Origin: Rhodoferax sp. OV413
Lineage (GTDB): Bacteria; Pseudomonadota; Gammaproteobacteria; Burkholderiales; Burkholderiaceae_C
Reading direction: 5' to 3'
Assembly (NCBI RefSeq): GCF_900104385.1
Contig: NZ_FNJA01000006.1
Coordinates: 62,001 to 126,000 of the forward strand
Length of the DNA stretch: 64,000 nt
The stretch's first letter is position 1. The number at the start of each line of letters is the position of its first letter. The position numbers were made by a program, and so were the translations under genes. Shown one piece after another: positions 48,938 through 56,486 of the stretch. The notes under the pieces were generated by a model. The model had not been told where the DNA came from and made no database searches. It saw only the letters and a list, made by a program, of their open reading frames with translations.

Positions 48938-49260
48938 TGCGCCTCCTTGGGGCAGTACAGGCGGTACAGCAGCGCCAGGATGTCCAGCATCGCCGGGTCG
49001 GCCACGCTGTAGTAAATTTTCTTGCCGTCGCGGCGCGGCGTGATCACGCCCTCGTTGCGCAGCACACCCAGCTGCTGCGACAAGGTGGGCTGGCGGATGT
49101 CCAGCTGCAGCTCCAGGTCGCCCACGCACATCTCGCCTTGCGACAGCTGGCACAGCAGCAGCAAACGGTCTTCATTGGCCAACACTTTCATGGCAGCCAC
49201 CGCATGGTGGGCCGCACCGCGCAGGGTTTCGGGGTTGATGGTCTGGGCGGCTTTGGGCAT
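48934..49260 (-). CDS. bigR: BigR/SqrR-type ArsR-family persulfide-responsive repressor
   Basis: This is a 108-residue winged-helix regulator. The recognition helix is in [17 protein letters not shown] and the wing in [11 protein letters not shown]. Cys37 and Cys103 lie 66 residues apart, the same spacing as the redox pair in BigR (42/108) and SqrR (41/107), which sense reactive sulfur. It is the first gene of an operon with two YeeE/YedE proteins (four-base overlap). An AT-rich palindromic stretch just upstream is the likely operator. An extra Cys45 is present. Confidence 0.88.
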   Translation of the reverse strand: MPKAAQTINPETLRGAAHHAVAAMKVLANEDRLLLLCQLSQGEMCVGDLELQLDIRQPTLSQQLGVLRNEGVITPRRDGKKIYYSVADPAMLDILALLYRLYCPKEAQ

Positions 49261-49278
49261 GCGATGGGGTTCACCTTT

Positions 49279-49304
49279 CAATATATCAATTTATATAATA
49301 TCTG
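49279..49304 (-). promoter_or_regulatory. AT-rich candidate operator of the BigR-type repressor
   Basis: AATATATCAAT followed by TTATATAATAT is an AT-only imperfect palindrome in a GC-rich genome. It lies 19-44 bases before the regulator start. BigR-type repressors bind AT-rich palindromes of about this size at their own promoters. Confidence 0.55.
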
Positions 49305-49350
49305 AAAAAAGAGTGTGGCCGCCGGCCAGGTGCTGCCTTGCTGCTTGCGG

Positions 49351-49408
49351 TGCTATATAAAAAATAGCTGCTAGCGCAGATGCTGATTGCGCTGGATGCC
49401 GAAAAGAC
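49351..49408 (+). repeat. Dispersed hairpin repeat, family 1, copy 10
   Basis: GCTATATAAAAAATAGCTGC, then TAGCGCAGATGC and GCGCTGGATGCC. It lies between the divergent BigR-type and EamA genes, within the promoter side of the latter. Confidence 0.7.
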
Positions 49409-49458
49409 TAAGATGGTGCGATCCCGCGACCGGGCGCTACACGCCTTGGAGGCAACGC

Positions 49459-50310
49459 ATGTCCCTTACCCGCACCCTGGTTTACACGGCCTTGGCGATG
49501 CTGGCATTTGCCGGGAATTCACTGCTCTGCCGGGTGGCGCTGAAGCACACCAGCCTGGATGCTGCCAGCTTTACCAGCATCCGGCTGGTATCCGGCGCGC
49601 TGGTGCTGTGCTTGCTGGTACGCATGCGCCGCCCAGGTACGCCGGTGGGCGGCAACTGGCTATCGGCCGGGGCGCTGTTTGCGTATGCGGCAGGCTTCTC
49701 GTTTGCCTATCTGCGTTTATCCGCTGCCACCGGGGCGCTGCTGCTGTTTGGCGCGGTGCAGGCCACGATGATCGGCCACGGCGTCTGGGCCGGCGAGCGT
49801 CTGCGGCCACTGCAATGGGCGGGGCTGCTGGTCACTCTGGGCGGACTGGTAGGCCTGCTGCTGCCTGGCTTGTCCGCGCCACCGCTGCCCAGCGCGCTGC
49901 TGATGCTGGGCGCGGGTGTGGCCTGGGGCATGTACTCGCTGCGTGGTAAGGGTGCTGGCGACCCGCTGGCCGTGACGGCCGGCAATTTCTTGCGCGCGGC
50001 CCCGTTGGCGCTGGCCGTAAGCGTGCTGCTCTATCCCGCCATCTCGCTGGACTCTGCGGGCCTGCGGTACGCGGTGGCCTCGGGGGCGTTGACCTCGGGC
50101 ATCGGCTATGCGATCTGGTACAGCGCCTTGCCCCAGCTGCCATCCACGGCGGCCGCCACCGTGCAGCTCAGCGTGCCGGTGCTGGCGGCGCTGGGCGGCA
50201 TTGTGTTCCTGGGCGAGACCGCCAGCCTGCGCTTGCTGCTGGCGTCGGTGGCCGTGCTCGGCGGCATCGCGCTGGTGATCTGGCAGAAGCAGCGCGCGGC
50301 TGCAGATTAA
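49459..50310 (+). CDS. EamA/DMT-family transporter
   Basis: This is a 283-residue membrane protein with ten helices in two EamA repeats (YTALAMLAFAGNSLLCRVAL and LLMLGAGVAWGMYSLRGKG). The Arg-rich loops are on the cytosolic side. GGAGG precedes the ATG at 49459. The substrate is unknown. It is followed 43 bp later by an MFS exporter on the same strand, so the two transporters may share a transcript. Confidence 0.87.
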   Translation: MSLTRTLVYTALAMLAFAGNSLLCRVALKHTSLDAASFTSIRLVSGALVLCLLVRMRRPGTPVGGNWLSAGALFAYAAGFSFAYLRLSAATGALLLFGAVQATMIGHGVWAGERLRPLQWAGLLVTLGGLVGLLLPGLSAPPLPSALLMLGAGVAWGMYSLRGKGAGDPLAVTAGNFLRAAPLALAVSVLLYPAISLDSAGLRYAVASGALTSGIGYAIWYSALPQLPSTAAATVQLSVPVLAALGGIVFLGETASLRLLLASVAVLGGIALVIWQKQRAAAD

Positions 50311-50353
50311 CCCCGCAGCCGCGGCGGCCCGCCATCCCGGGTACATTTTTTCG

Positions 50354-51733
50354 ATGCCCGAATTGACCACTCCGCCTCTCAGCGCCAACCCCTCGCATGA
50401 ATTCCAAACCCGTGAATGGCTGGCCCTGGTGGCGATCCTGCTGGGGGTGGTGCTGAGCGCGCTGGACACCGCGATTGCCAACACCGCGCTGCCGGCCATT
50501 GCCGCCGACTTGCAGGCACCGCCCGCCACCTCGGTCTGGGTGATCAACGCCTACCAACTGGCGGTGGTGGCCAGCCTGCTGCCGTTTGCCGCGCTGGGCG
50601 ACCTGTGGGGGCCGCGGCGGATTTTCATCGGCGGGCTGGCCTTCTTTACCGCCGCATCGCTGCTGTGCGCGTTGGCCACCACCTTGCCGCTGCTGGCCGG
50701 CGCCCGCGCGCTGCAAGGCATAGGCGCGGGCGCGGTGATGAGCGTCAACATCGCCCTGATCCGCCAGCTGTACCCGCCGTCGCGTCTGGGCCGCGGCGTG
50801 GGGCTGAACGCGCTGGTGGTGGGCATAGGCTTCACCCTGGGCCCGGCCGTGGCATCGCTGGTGTTGTCGGTGGCGTCCTGGCCCTGGCTGTTCGCCATCA
50901 ATGTGCCGCTGGGCCTGCTGGCGATCGCCTTTGCCGTGCCCACGCTGCAGCGCAGCCCGCGCCGCGGCCATGGTTTCGACCCGGCCACCGCGCTGCTGAC
51001 AGCGCTGACTTTTGCCGCGCTGATCCTGGCGTTGGGGGCTGCCGCGCAGCGCGAAGCCTGGCTGCTGGTGCTGCTGCCGCTGGGAGTGGCGCTACTGGCC
51101 GGCGGGCTGCTGCTGCGGCGCCAGGCCGGCCATCCCGCGCCCATGTTGCCGGTGGACCTGCTGCGCCGCCCGATGTTCGCGCTGTCCACCATCACCGCCA
51201 TGGCGGCGTTTGCCGCGCAAGGCCTGGCTTTTGTGTCGCTGCCGTTTTACTTTGAGGCCGTGCTGCACCGCAACCCGGTGGATACCGGTTTCCTGATGAT
51301 GTCCTGGCCGGTGATCGTGGCCCTGGCCGCGCCGTTTGCCGGCCGGCTGTCGGACCGCCATCCGCCCGGCCTGCTCGGTGGCGTGGGCCTGAGCCTACTG
51401 ACCCTGGGCCTGGCCTCGCTGGCCCTGCTGCCCGCCGAGCCGCAGACCTGGGACATCGTGCTGCGCATGGCGGTCTGCGGTGCGGGCTTTGGCTTCTTCC
51501 AGTCGCCGAACCTCAAGGCGCTGATGTCCAGCGCGCCACCCGAGCGCAGCGGCGGCGCCAGCGGCGTGATCGGCATGGCCCGGCTGCTCGGCCAGACCAC
51601 CGGCGCGGCCTTGGTGGCCCTGTGCTTCGGCTTGGCCGGCGTGTACGGCTCTACCGTGGCGCTGGCCCTGGGTGCGGGCTTTGCAGGCCTGGCGGCGGTG
51701 GCCAGCTTTGCGCGGCTGTGGGCCGCGCACTGA
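50354..51733 (+). CDS. MFS drug exporter, DHA2-like
   Basis: This is a 459-residue major facilitator with 13-14 helices. The motif LDTAIANTALPAIAADL near the N-terminus and the A-motif GDLWGPRRIFIGG are typical of the DHA2 multidrug group, as is the C-motif-like GIGFTLGPAVASLV. It probably exports a toxic compound by proton antiport. Its stop lies 14 bp from the end of the convergent DsbA-like gene. The substrate cannot be predicted. Confidence 0.87.
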   Translation: MPELTTPPLSANPSHEFQTREWLALVAILLGVVLSALDTAIANTALPAIAADLQAPPATSVWVINAYQLAVVASLLPFAALGDLWGPRRIFIGGLAFFTAASLLCALATTLPLLAGARALQGIGAGAVMSVNIALIRQLYPPSRLGRGVGLNALVVGIGFTLGPAVASLVLSVASWPWLFAINVPLGLLAIAFAVPTLQRSPRRGHGFDPATALLTALTFAALILALGAAAQREAWLLVLLPLGVALLAGGLLLRRQAGHPAPMLPVDLLRRPMFALSTITAMAAFAAQGLAFVSLPFYFEAVLHRNPVDTGFLMMSWPVIVALAAPFAGRLSDRHPPGLLGGVGLSLLTLGLASLALLPAEPQTWDIVLRMAVCGAGFGFFQSPNLKALMSSAPPERSGGASGVIGMARLLGQTTGAALVALCFGLAGVYGSTVALALGAGFAGLAAVASFARLWAAH

Positions 51734-51747
51734 GGCGCCGCAGGGCG

Positions 51748-52398
51748 CTATTGATCAGCCGCTTTTAGCTCGGCCAGCAACGGGCTCAGGTCGCCATACA
51801 GCGCGCCGCTGCGCAGCAGGCGTCGGCCGGCGGCGTCCGACACGATCACTGTGGGCACGCCTTGCGCGCCGAAGGCCCGCATATCGGCCCGGGCCTGGTC
51901 CAGGCGGGCTTGCATGGCGGTTTGCAATGCGTCGTCCGGGGCGATCAAACGCGCTGCCGCTGCGCCCAGTCCTAGCGACTGCAACACTTCTGCCAGCACG
52001 GCCACCGTACTGGTGTCGCGCCCTTCGACGTAGCGGGCCTGCTGGATGGCCTGCAGTGCGTCCAGCTCGCGCTCCGGCGCCGTCAGGGCCACGGCGGTCA
52101 GCGTCAGCGTTGCCGGGCCGGAGTCGAACATCGCCTGCTGCTGGCCCAGTACCTTGTCGCGGTACTGCTGGCTGAACGGCTGGCCGGTCAGTTGCTGGAT
52201 GCGCTGGTCGTTGCTCCAGGCATAGGCAGCAAACTGCGCGTCCATGCGGCGCGCGCCCTGGCCTGCAAACAGGCCGGTGGGCGCCAGGGTAACGGCCACG
52301 CCAGGCAATTCGCTCAGCGTGCGCAGGCAGGGTGCGGCGGCATAGCACCAGCCGCACAGCGGGTCGAACAAATAGGTGATCTGGGTGGTGGCTTGCAT
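51748..52398 (-). CDS. DsbA-family oxidoreductase, cytosolic
   Basis: This is a 216-residue protein with a thioredoxin fold and a DsbA-type helical insert. The active site is Cys15-Gly-Trp-Cys18 (DPLCGWCYA), and the cis-Pro is in GVPTVIVSD. There is no signal peptide, so it acts in the cytosol, like FrnE or the HCCA isomerase-like group. It is divergent from a LysR regulator with 125 bp between starts, the usual arrangement for a regulator and its target. Confidence 0.87.
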   Translation of the reverse strand: MQATTQITYLFDPLCGWCYAAAPCLRTLSELPGVAVTLAPTGLFAGQGARRMDAQFAAYAWSNDQRIQQLTGQPFSQQYRDKVLGQQQAMFDSGPATLTLTAVALTAPERELDALQAIQQARYVEGRDTSTVAVLAEVLQSLGLGAAAARLIAPDDALQTAMQARLDQARADMRAFGAQGVPTVIVSDAAGRRLLRSGALYGDLSPLLAELKAADQ

Positions 52399-52523
52399 AT
52401 CAGTTCCTGTGGGTTAGCACCGTGTTGCCCTCGGCGCAGATGGAGTAACAGCAGTGTATTTGCACCAACCGGTCAAATAAACCCCTTAAACTGGGCTTAT
52501 CTATTGCATAAATCGGGCAAACC

Positions 52524-53414
52524 ATGGACAGACTGACCGCCATGCAGGTGTTTACCGAGGTCGCCACCAGCGGCAGTTTCAGCGCCGCCGCCGACAAGCT
52601 GGACATGTCGCGCGCCATGGTCACGCGCTACGTGGCCGAGCTGGAGCAGTGGCTGAATGCGCGGCTGCTGCAGCGCACCACCCGCAGCGTCACCTTGACC
52701 GACGCCGGCGAGCACTGCCTGCGCCGCAGCCAGCAGATGCTGGCGCTGATGCAGGACGTGGAGGAAGAAACCGCCAGCACCGAGGGCGCGCTGCGCGGCC
52801 AGCTGCGCCTGACCTGCAGCATGTCGCTAGGCTACGCGCAGATGGCTGCGGCGATCACCGACTTTCTGGCGCTACACCCGCAGCTGAAGATCGATCTGGA
52901 CGTCAGCGAGGGCTCGGTGAACCTGGTCGAAAAGCGCATCGACCTGGCGATCCGCATCAGCAGCGAGCCCGACCCGATGCTGGTGTCGCGCCCGCTGGCG
53001 CGCTGCGATTCGCTGCTGGTGGCCTCGCCCGCCTACCTGGCCGCACACGGCACGCCCCAGGCCCCGGCCGAGCTGGCCCGGCACCGTTGTTTGAGCTACG
53101 CCAACTTCGGCAAAAGCGTGTGGCAGCTGGAGCGGAATGGCGAGACCGCCAGGGTCAGCGTCACCAGCCATTTCAGCGCCAACGAAGCCACCACCTTGCT
53201 GCAGGCCGCGCTGGCCGGCGGTGGCATTGCGCTGCAGCCCACATACTTGGCGAACCCGTTGTTGCGCAGCGGACAGCTGCAAGTGGTGTTGCCCGAGTGG
53301 ACCTTGCCGGCGATGACCATCCACGCGCTCTACCCGTCGCGCCGGCATTTGTCGCCGGCCGTGCGGGCCTTGCTGGATTTTTTGGTGGGGCGGTTTGCGG
53401 GGGTGGCTTGGTGA
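52524..53414 (+). CDS. LysR-family transcriptional regulator
   Basis: This is a 296-residue LysR-type regulator. Its helix-turn-helix is at residues 16-40 (GSFSAAADKLDMSRAMVTRYVAELE). The sensor domain starts near GQLRLTCSMSLG. It is divergent from the DsbA-like oxidoreductase gene, which is its probable target; the ligand may be an electrophile or thiol stress compound. Length and architecture are normal. A PH-domain gene is convergent downstream. Confidence 0.9.
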   Translation: MDRLTAMQVFTEVATSGSFSAAADKLDMSRAMVTRYVAELEQWLNARLLQRTTRSVTLTDAGEHCLRRSQQMLALMQDVEEETASTEGALRGQLRLTCSMSLGYAQMAAAITDFLALHPQLKIDLDVSEGSVNLVEKRIDLAIRISSEPDPMLVSRPLARCDSLLVASPAYLAAHGTPQAPAELARHRCLSYANFGKSVWQLERNGETARVSVTSHFSANEATTLLQAALAGGGIALQPTYLANPLLRSGQLQVVLPEWTLPAMTIHALYPSRRHLSPAVRALLDFLVGRFAGVAW

Positions 53415-53468
53415 GGGGGTAAAGACGATGGGTTTTAGGGGCAGGGGAAGTCCGCTGCGCACCCAAAC

Positions 53469-53846
53469 CTATTTGAGGACATAGCTCGCGAGCACTGCTT
53501 GCACTTCATAAATGCTGAGCTTCTTGTTGAACTGTTTCTGGATCGGCGCAGGAGTGCCGGTAATCCATATCTTCAGTTCGGCATCGAGATCGAAGGTGCC
53601 GCCTGTTTCGATACTGAAATGCGTAATGCTCCTGTAGGGAATCGAGTGGTATTCCACCTTGCTGCCGGTCAAGCCTTGTTTGTCCACCAGCACGAAGCGC
53701 TTGTTGGTGAAGACAAAGTAGTCACGAACCAGTTGGTATGCATGTTCAACCACTTCCCCGGGGGCCAGGATTTGACCGAACTCCGTTTGAATTTTCATCG
53801 CGTCCATCTTTGACGCATTGCCCATCAGGCCGTCGAGTAATCCCAT
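53469..53846 (-). CDS. Bacterial PH-domain protein
   Basis: This is a 125-residue protein that matches the bacterial pleckstrin-homology family (DUF1696/bPH_1): LVRDYFVFTNKRFVLVDKQG, SIPYRSITHFSIETGGTFD, then LKIWITG. These cytosolic domains form oligomeric rings; their role is unclear, with some linked to envelope stress. Its codon use and AT content look slightly different from the neighbours. A roughly 590-bp non-coding region lies upstream of it. Confidence 0.85.
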   Translation of the reverse strand: MGLLDGLMGNASKMDAMKIQTEFGQILAPGEVVEHAYQLVRDYFVFTNKRFVLVDKQGLTGSKVEYHSIPYRSITHFSIETGGTFDLDAELKIWITGTPAPIQKQFNKKLSIYEVQAVLASYVLK

Positions 53847-53950
53847 GAACTTCCTATTGGTAAAAATGTAGTGTGGTGCGTGTGCTTACGGCAGCGGTGT
53901 GGACCGCGCGCAGGCCACTATAGCCCGGTGTTTGCGCCACCTGCGCTGCT

Positions 53951-54314
53951 GGCCGGGATATGCGCCCGGCGGCGCAACCAGAGGGGGACCCCGGGGAGCG
54001 GGATCGGTGGCGCAAAGCGCCACATCGCGCCTAGGGCGCGAGGCGGTTGCAGCCCGGCGTAGCCGGGCTGGGTATTGGTTGTTTGGCTGTCCGTACCCTA
54101 GGCCGTGTGGCGTCGGCGAGTAGCGCAGGGCTGAGCGGATGAGGGCTGGCGTTGTTTGAGCGAAGCGAGTTTAGCCAGACCCCGCTCAGACCGAGCAACG
54201 CAGTGTGCCCGGAGCGCAGCGCAGGGACGACGACTTCGGCTCGCCCTTTCTTTGGTGACTTTCTTTCGGCGAAGCGAAAGAAAGTTACTGCGCCGCCGGG
54301 CGCACACCCCGGCC
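53951..54314. repeat. 364-bp structured element with 26-bp terminal inverted repeats
   Basis: The ends at 53951-53976 and 54289-54314 are inverted copies matching at 24 of 26 positions (GGCCGGGATATGCGCCCGGC against its counterpart). Inside are four perfect hairpins: GTGGCGC/GCGCCAC (54007-54023), CGCGCC/GGCGCG (54026-54040), AGCCCGGC/GCCGGGCT (54051-54069) and ACTTTCTTTCG/CGAAAGAAAGT (54258-54285). I see no gene in it. It looks like a non-autonomous mobile or structured element. It fills most of the 53847-54440 gap; the rest has only a family 1 repeat. Confidence 0.65.
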
Positions 54315-54353
54315 AGGGAAGCGTGAGACACCATCAGCGGTCCAGAAAACACA

Positions 54354-54413
54354 AGCCTTTTAAGCCTCTAGCGCAATAAAATCCTGCACAAGCAGCTATC
54401 GTATAAATAGCAA
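54354..54413 (-). repeat. Dispersed hairpin repeat, family 1, copy 11 (minus orientation)
   Basis: AAGCCTCTAGCGCAATAAAA, then TGCACAAGCAGCTATCG and AATAGCA. It is the second minus-oriented copy and lies downstream of the sulfatase-like gene end. Confidence 0.7.
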
Positions 54414-54440
54414 AACGTGCCCCGTTAAGCGCCCAAACAC

Positions 54441-56084
54441 CTAGTCAGCAAACGAGCCCACTTCCACCGGCAGCACCGGTGCCTGCCACTGGTAGCCCGG
54501 CGCCAGCACGTCGCGGCTGAGGGTCTGGCCGGTCCATTGGATGTTGAGCAAATCTGCGAGAGTCCAGGCGGCCCAGTCGGCTCGGAACGGGCGGGTTGCC
54601 AGGTCTGCGCTGGGTGGGGTGGGCGGCTGGTTGCGCCAGATGATGGCGGGGATGCGGTAGCCCGCGGGGGTGGACGGGCTGTGGCCGGCGTAGTCGTTGA
54701 CGTGCCCCACCTCCTGGCCGTGGTCGGACAGGTACATCCACGCGCGGTAGGTCTGCGGCGCACCGGTATCCCGCGTCATCTGCAGCAGCTCGGCCACGAT
54801 GCTGTCGTGGTAGAGCACGGCAGCGTCGTATTCACGCCGGAACTTGCGCACCCAGGCGCTGCGGCCCGCCTGGATCAGGTCGGTTTCCACGCCATCTTTG
54901 CTGCCTTGAAACGGGTTGGCGCCGTCTGGAAACCGCAGGCTGTAGTGCGGGTGGGCGCCCATCAGGTGCACCACCACCAGCTTGCGCTCGGCGGGGTCCT
55001 GCAGGGCTTCCTGCACGCAGTCCAGCAGCTCGCTGTCGAGCGAGGCGCTGGCCCGGCCGGGCGTGCGGTTCACCATGTCGACCACGTCGGCCAGCCGCCC
55101 GTGCTTTTGCTCGATCGCCATGTCGTCGTGGTTGCTGATCCACCAGACCTTGTAGCCTGCGGCGCGGGCCAAGGCCAGCAGGTGCAGTGGATCATCGCTT
55201 TCGGGCTGGCCAAAGTTGAGCATGTTGCGCATCGCGGGCAGGGTGCTGGCATCCACCGACCAGGCGTTGCGCAGCACCAGCATCTGGTTGCCCAACTGCG
55301 CCTGCTGCGCCAACAGCTGCGGCGTGGTGGGGCGGCCGTAGCCGTACAGCGCCAGGTTGTCGCGGTTGATGCTGTCGGTAATCACCAGCACCACGGTGGC
55401 GGGCCCGGTCTGCGTGAGCGTGGGGGCGGCGGCCTGGGCACGCTGCAGCGCCCGGTCGCGTGTGTGCTGCTGGTCGCTCCATTGCCCGCGCAGGGTTTGC
55501 AGGGACTGCACCCAGTTCGGCCAGAACAGCACGGGATGCAGTCGCCGCCAAGGCTTGCTGGCATAGCCCAGTGTGCAGGCCAGCAGCAACACGCAGGCCA
55601 TAGCCAGCACCCAGCGCGACTGGCCGGCCTGGGGGCTGTCGGCCGGCCGGCGTGCACCGTGCATTGCGCACCAGCCCGCGAGTACGGAGAACCCCAGCGC
55701 CAGCGCGGCCCAGAGCGCCATCGTCCGCCATTGCGTCGAGAAGTATTCGGCGCTCTCCCGCGCATTCGAGTTGGCGGCAGAGCCCAGCACCAGCGCGCCT
55801 TCGGGGGCCGCCTGGTAGGTGTGCTGCAGGTAGCCGCGCACGATGCCGTCCAGCGCAAACGCCACCGCCCACAGCCACACGGCTGCCGTGCGTGTGCGGT
55901 GCACTCCGGCACTGTGCACCGGCCAGGCCAGCCACACCAGCATGGGCGCGGCCAGCAGCGCCAGCTGGGCCACGCGCCGCCCCTCATGCCCCAGGGCGAT
56001 GCATGCCAGCAGCACGGCCGCCAGCAAGGTGGTGGCCCGGCGGCTCATGCGCTGCGGGCGGGTGGTGTGGTTCGAAAGAGGCAT
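54441..56084 (-). CDS. Membrane sulfatase-family protein (phosphoethanolamine transferase-like)
   Basis: This is a 547-residue protein with four or five N-terminal helices and a periplasmic alkaline-phosphatase-superfamily domain. Metal-site motifs are VVLVITDSINRDN (residues 231-243), WISNHDDMAIEQ, HLMGAHPHY and YLSDHGQEVGH. This layout is that of EptA/CptA/OpgE enzymes that add phosphoethanolamine to lipid A, core sugars or glucans. The usual GET/GES motif is replaced by TDS, and the exact nucleophile Thr is not obvious, so activity and substrate are uncertain. It is upstream of and divergent from the kdp operon. Confidence 0.75.
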   Translation of the reverse strand: MPLSNHTTRPQRMSRRATTLLAAVLLACIALGHEGRRVAQLALLAAPMLVWLAWPVHSAGVHRTRTAAVWLWAVAFALDGIVRGYLQHTYQAAPEGALVLGSAANSNARESAEYFSTQWRTMALWAALALGFSVLAGWCAMHGARRPADSPQAGQSRWVLAMACVLLLACTLGYASKPWRRLHPVLFWPNWVQSLQTLRGQWSDQQHTRDRALQRAQAAAPTLTQTGPATVVLVITDSINRDNLALYGYGRPTTPQLLAQQAQLGNQMLVLRNAWSVDASTLPAMRNMLNFGQPESDDPLHLLALARAAGYKVWWISNHDDMAIEQKHGRLADVVDMVNRTPGRASASLDSELLDCVQEALQDPAERKLVVVHLMGAHPHYSLRFPDGANPFQGSKDGVETDLIQAGRSAWVRKFRREYDAAVLYHDSIVAELLQMTRDTGAPQTYRAWMYLSDHGQEVGHVNDYAGHSPSTPAGYRIPAIIWRNQPPTPPSADLATRPFRADWAAWTLADLLNIQWTGQTLSRDVLAPGYQWQAPVLPVEVGSFAD

Positions 56085-56183
56085 GGGATGTGTGTTGACA
56101 GGTGCTGCGTTGGTGGCGCGCCCGGTGGTTTAGTTCCGCAGCATGCGGCGCGTACCGCCGGCCAGCTTGGGCAGATGGGCCTG

Positions 56184-56206
56184 CATTTTTACGCTTTCTA
56201 TACACC
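56184..56206 (+). promoter_or_regulatory. Candidate KdpE operator
   Basis: The 23 bases begin CATTTTTACG and end CTATACACC. They match the E. coli KdpE site (which begins CATTTTTATAC and ends TTTACACC, from memory) at about 19 of 23 positions and are also followed by a C-rich stretch. The site is 80-100 bp upstream of the first gene of the kdp operon. Confidence 0.6.
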
Positions 56207-56286
56207 CACCCCCTGCCTCTCTACCCCGTTTTTACGCCCCCCAACCTACGCTTAGCCCATCAATTTCTCAAAGAAAGCGTGATGGT

Positions 56287-56391
56287 ATGGACGTGGTCTA
56301 TCTGGCAGGTGCAGGCCTGCTGTGGGGCGTGATGGTGTTGCTGGTCAAGGGCTTCCAGAAGCTCGAAAAGCCCAAGGGAGGCCGCGCATGA
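56287..56391 (+). CDS. Small membrane ORF at the head of the kdp operon
   Basis: This 34-residue frame ([14 protein letters not shown], then [15 protein letters not shown]) has a single membrane helix and a basic tail. Its stop overlaps the kdpF start by four bases (ATGA), so it is translationally coupled to the operon. E. coli kdp has no such gene. It is too short for homology detection by eye, but the membrane helix followed by a Lys-rich cytosolic tail and the coupling argue that it is real. It might stabilise the complex, as KdpF does. Confidence 0.6.
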   Translation: MDVVYLAGAGLLWGVMVLLVKGFQKLEKPKGGRA

Positions 56392-56486
56392 TCCCGCTCG
56401 AAATGCTGTATGGCCTGGGCGGCCTGTGCGCCGTGCTGTTGCTGGCCTACCTGGTCTACGCGCTGATCTGCGCCGAGGAGTTCTGA
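56388..56486 (+). CDS. kdpF: KdpF, small subunit of the potassium-transporting ATPase
   Basis: This is a 32-residue single-helix peptide, [12 protein letters not shown] then [17 protein letters not shown], the typical KdpF ending (LVYALI-x-AE-x-F). KdpF is a lipid-like stabiliser of the KdpABC complex. The start overlaps the preceding small ORF (ATGA) and its stop overlaps the kdpA start (TGATG), so all three are coupled. Confidence 0.9.
   Translation: MIPLEMLYGLGGLCAVLLLAYLVYALICAEEF

Noticed and set aside
53871-54379. Short frames of 60-85 codons in the 53.9-54.4 kb gap
   Set aside because: They are Arg/Ala-rich, overlap the terminal-repeat element and its hairpins, and have no ribosome site or known domain.
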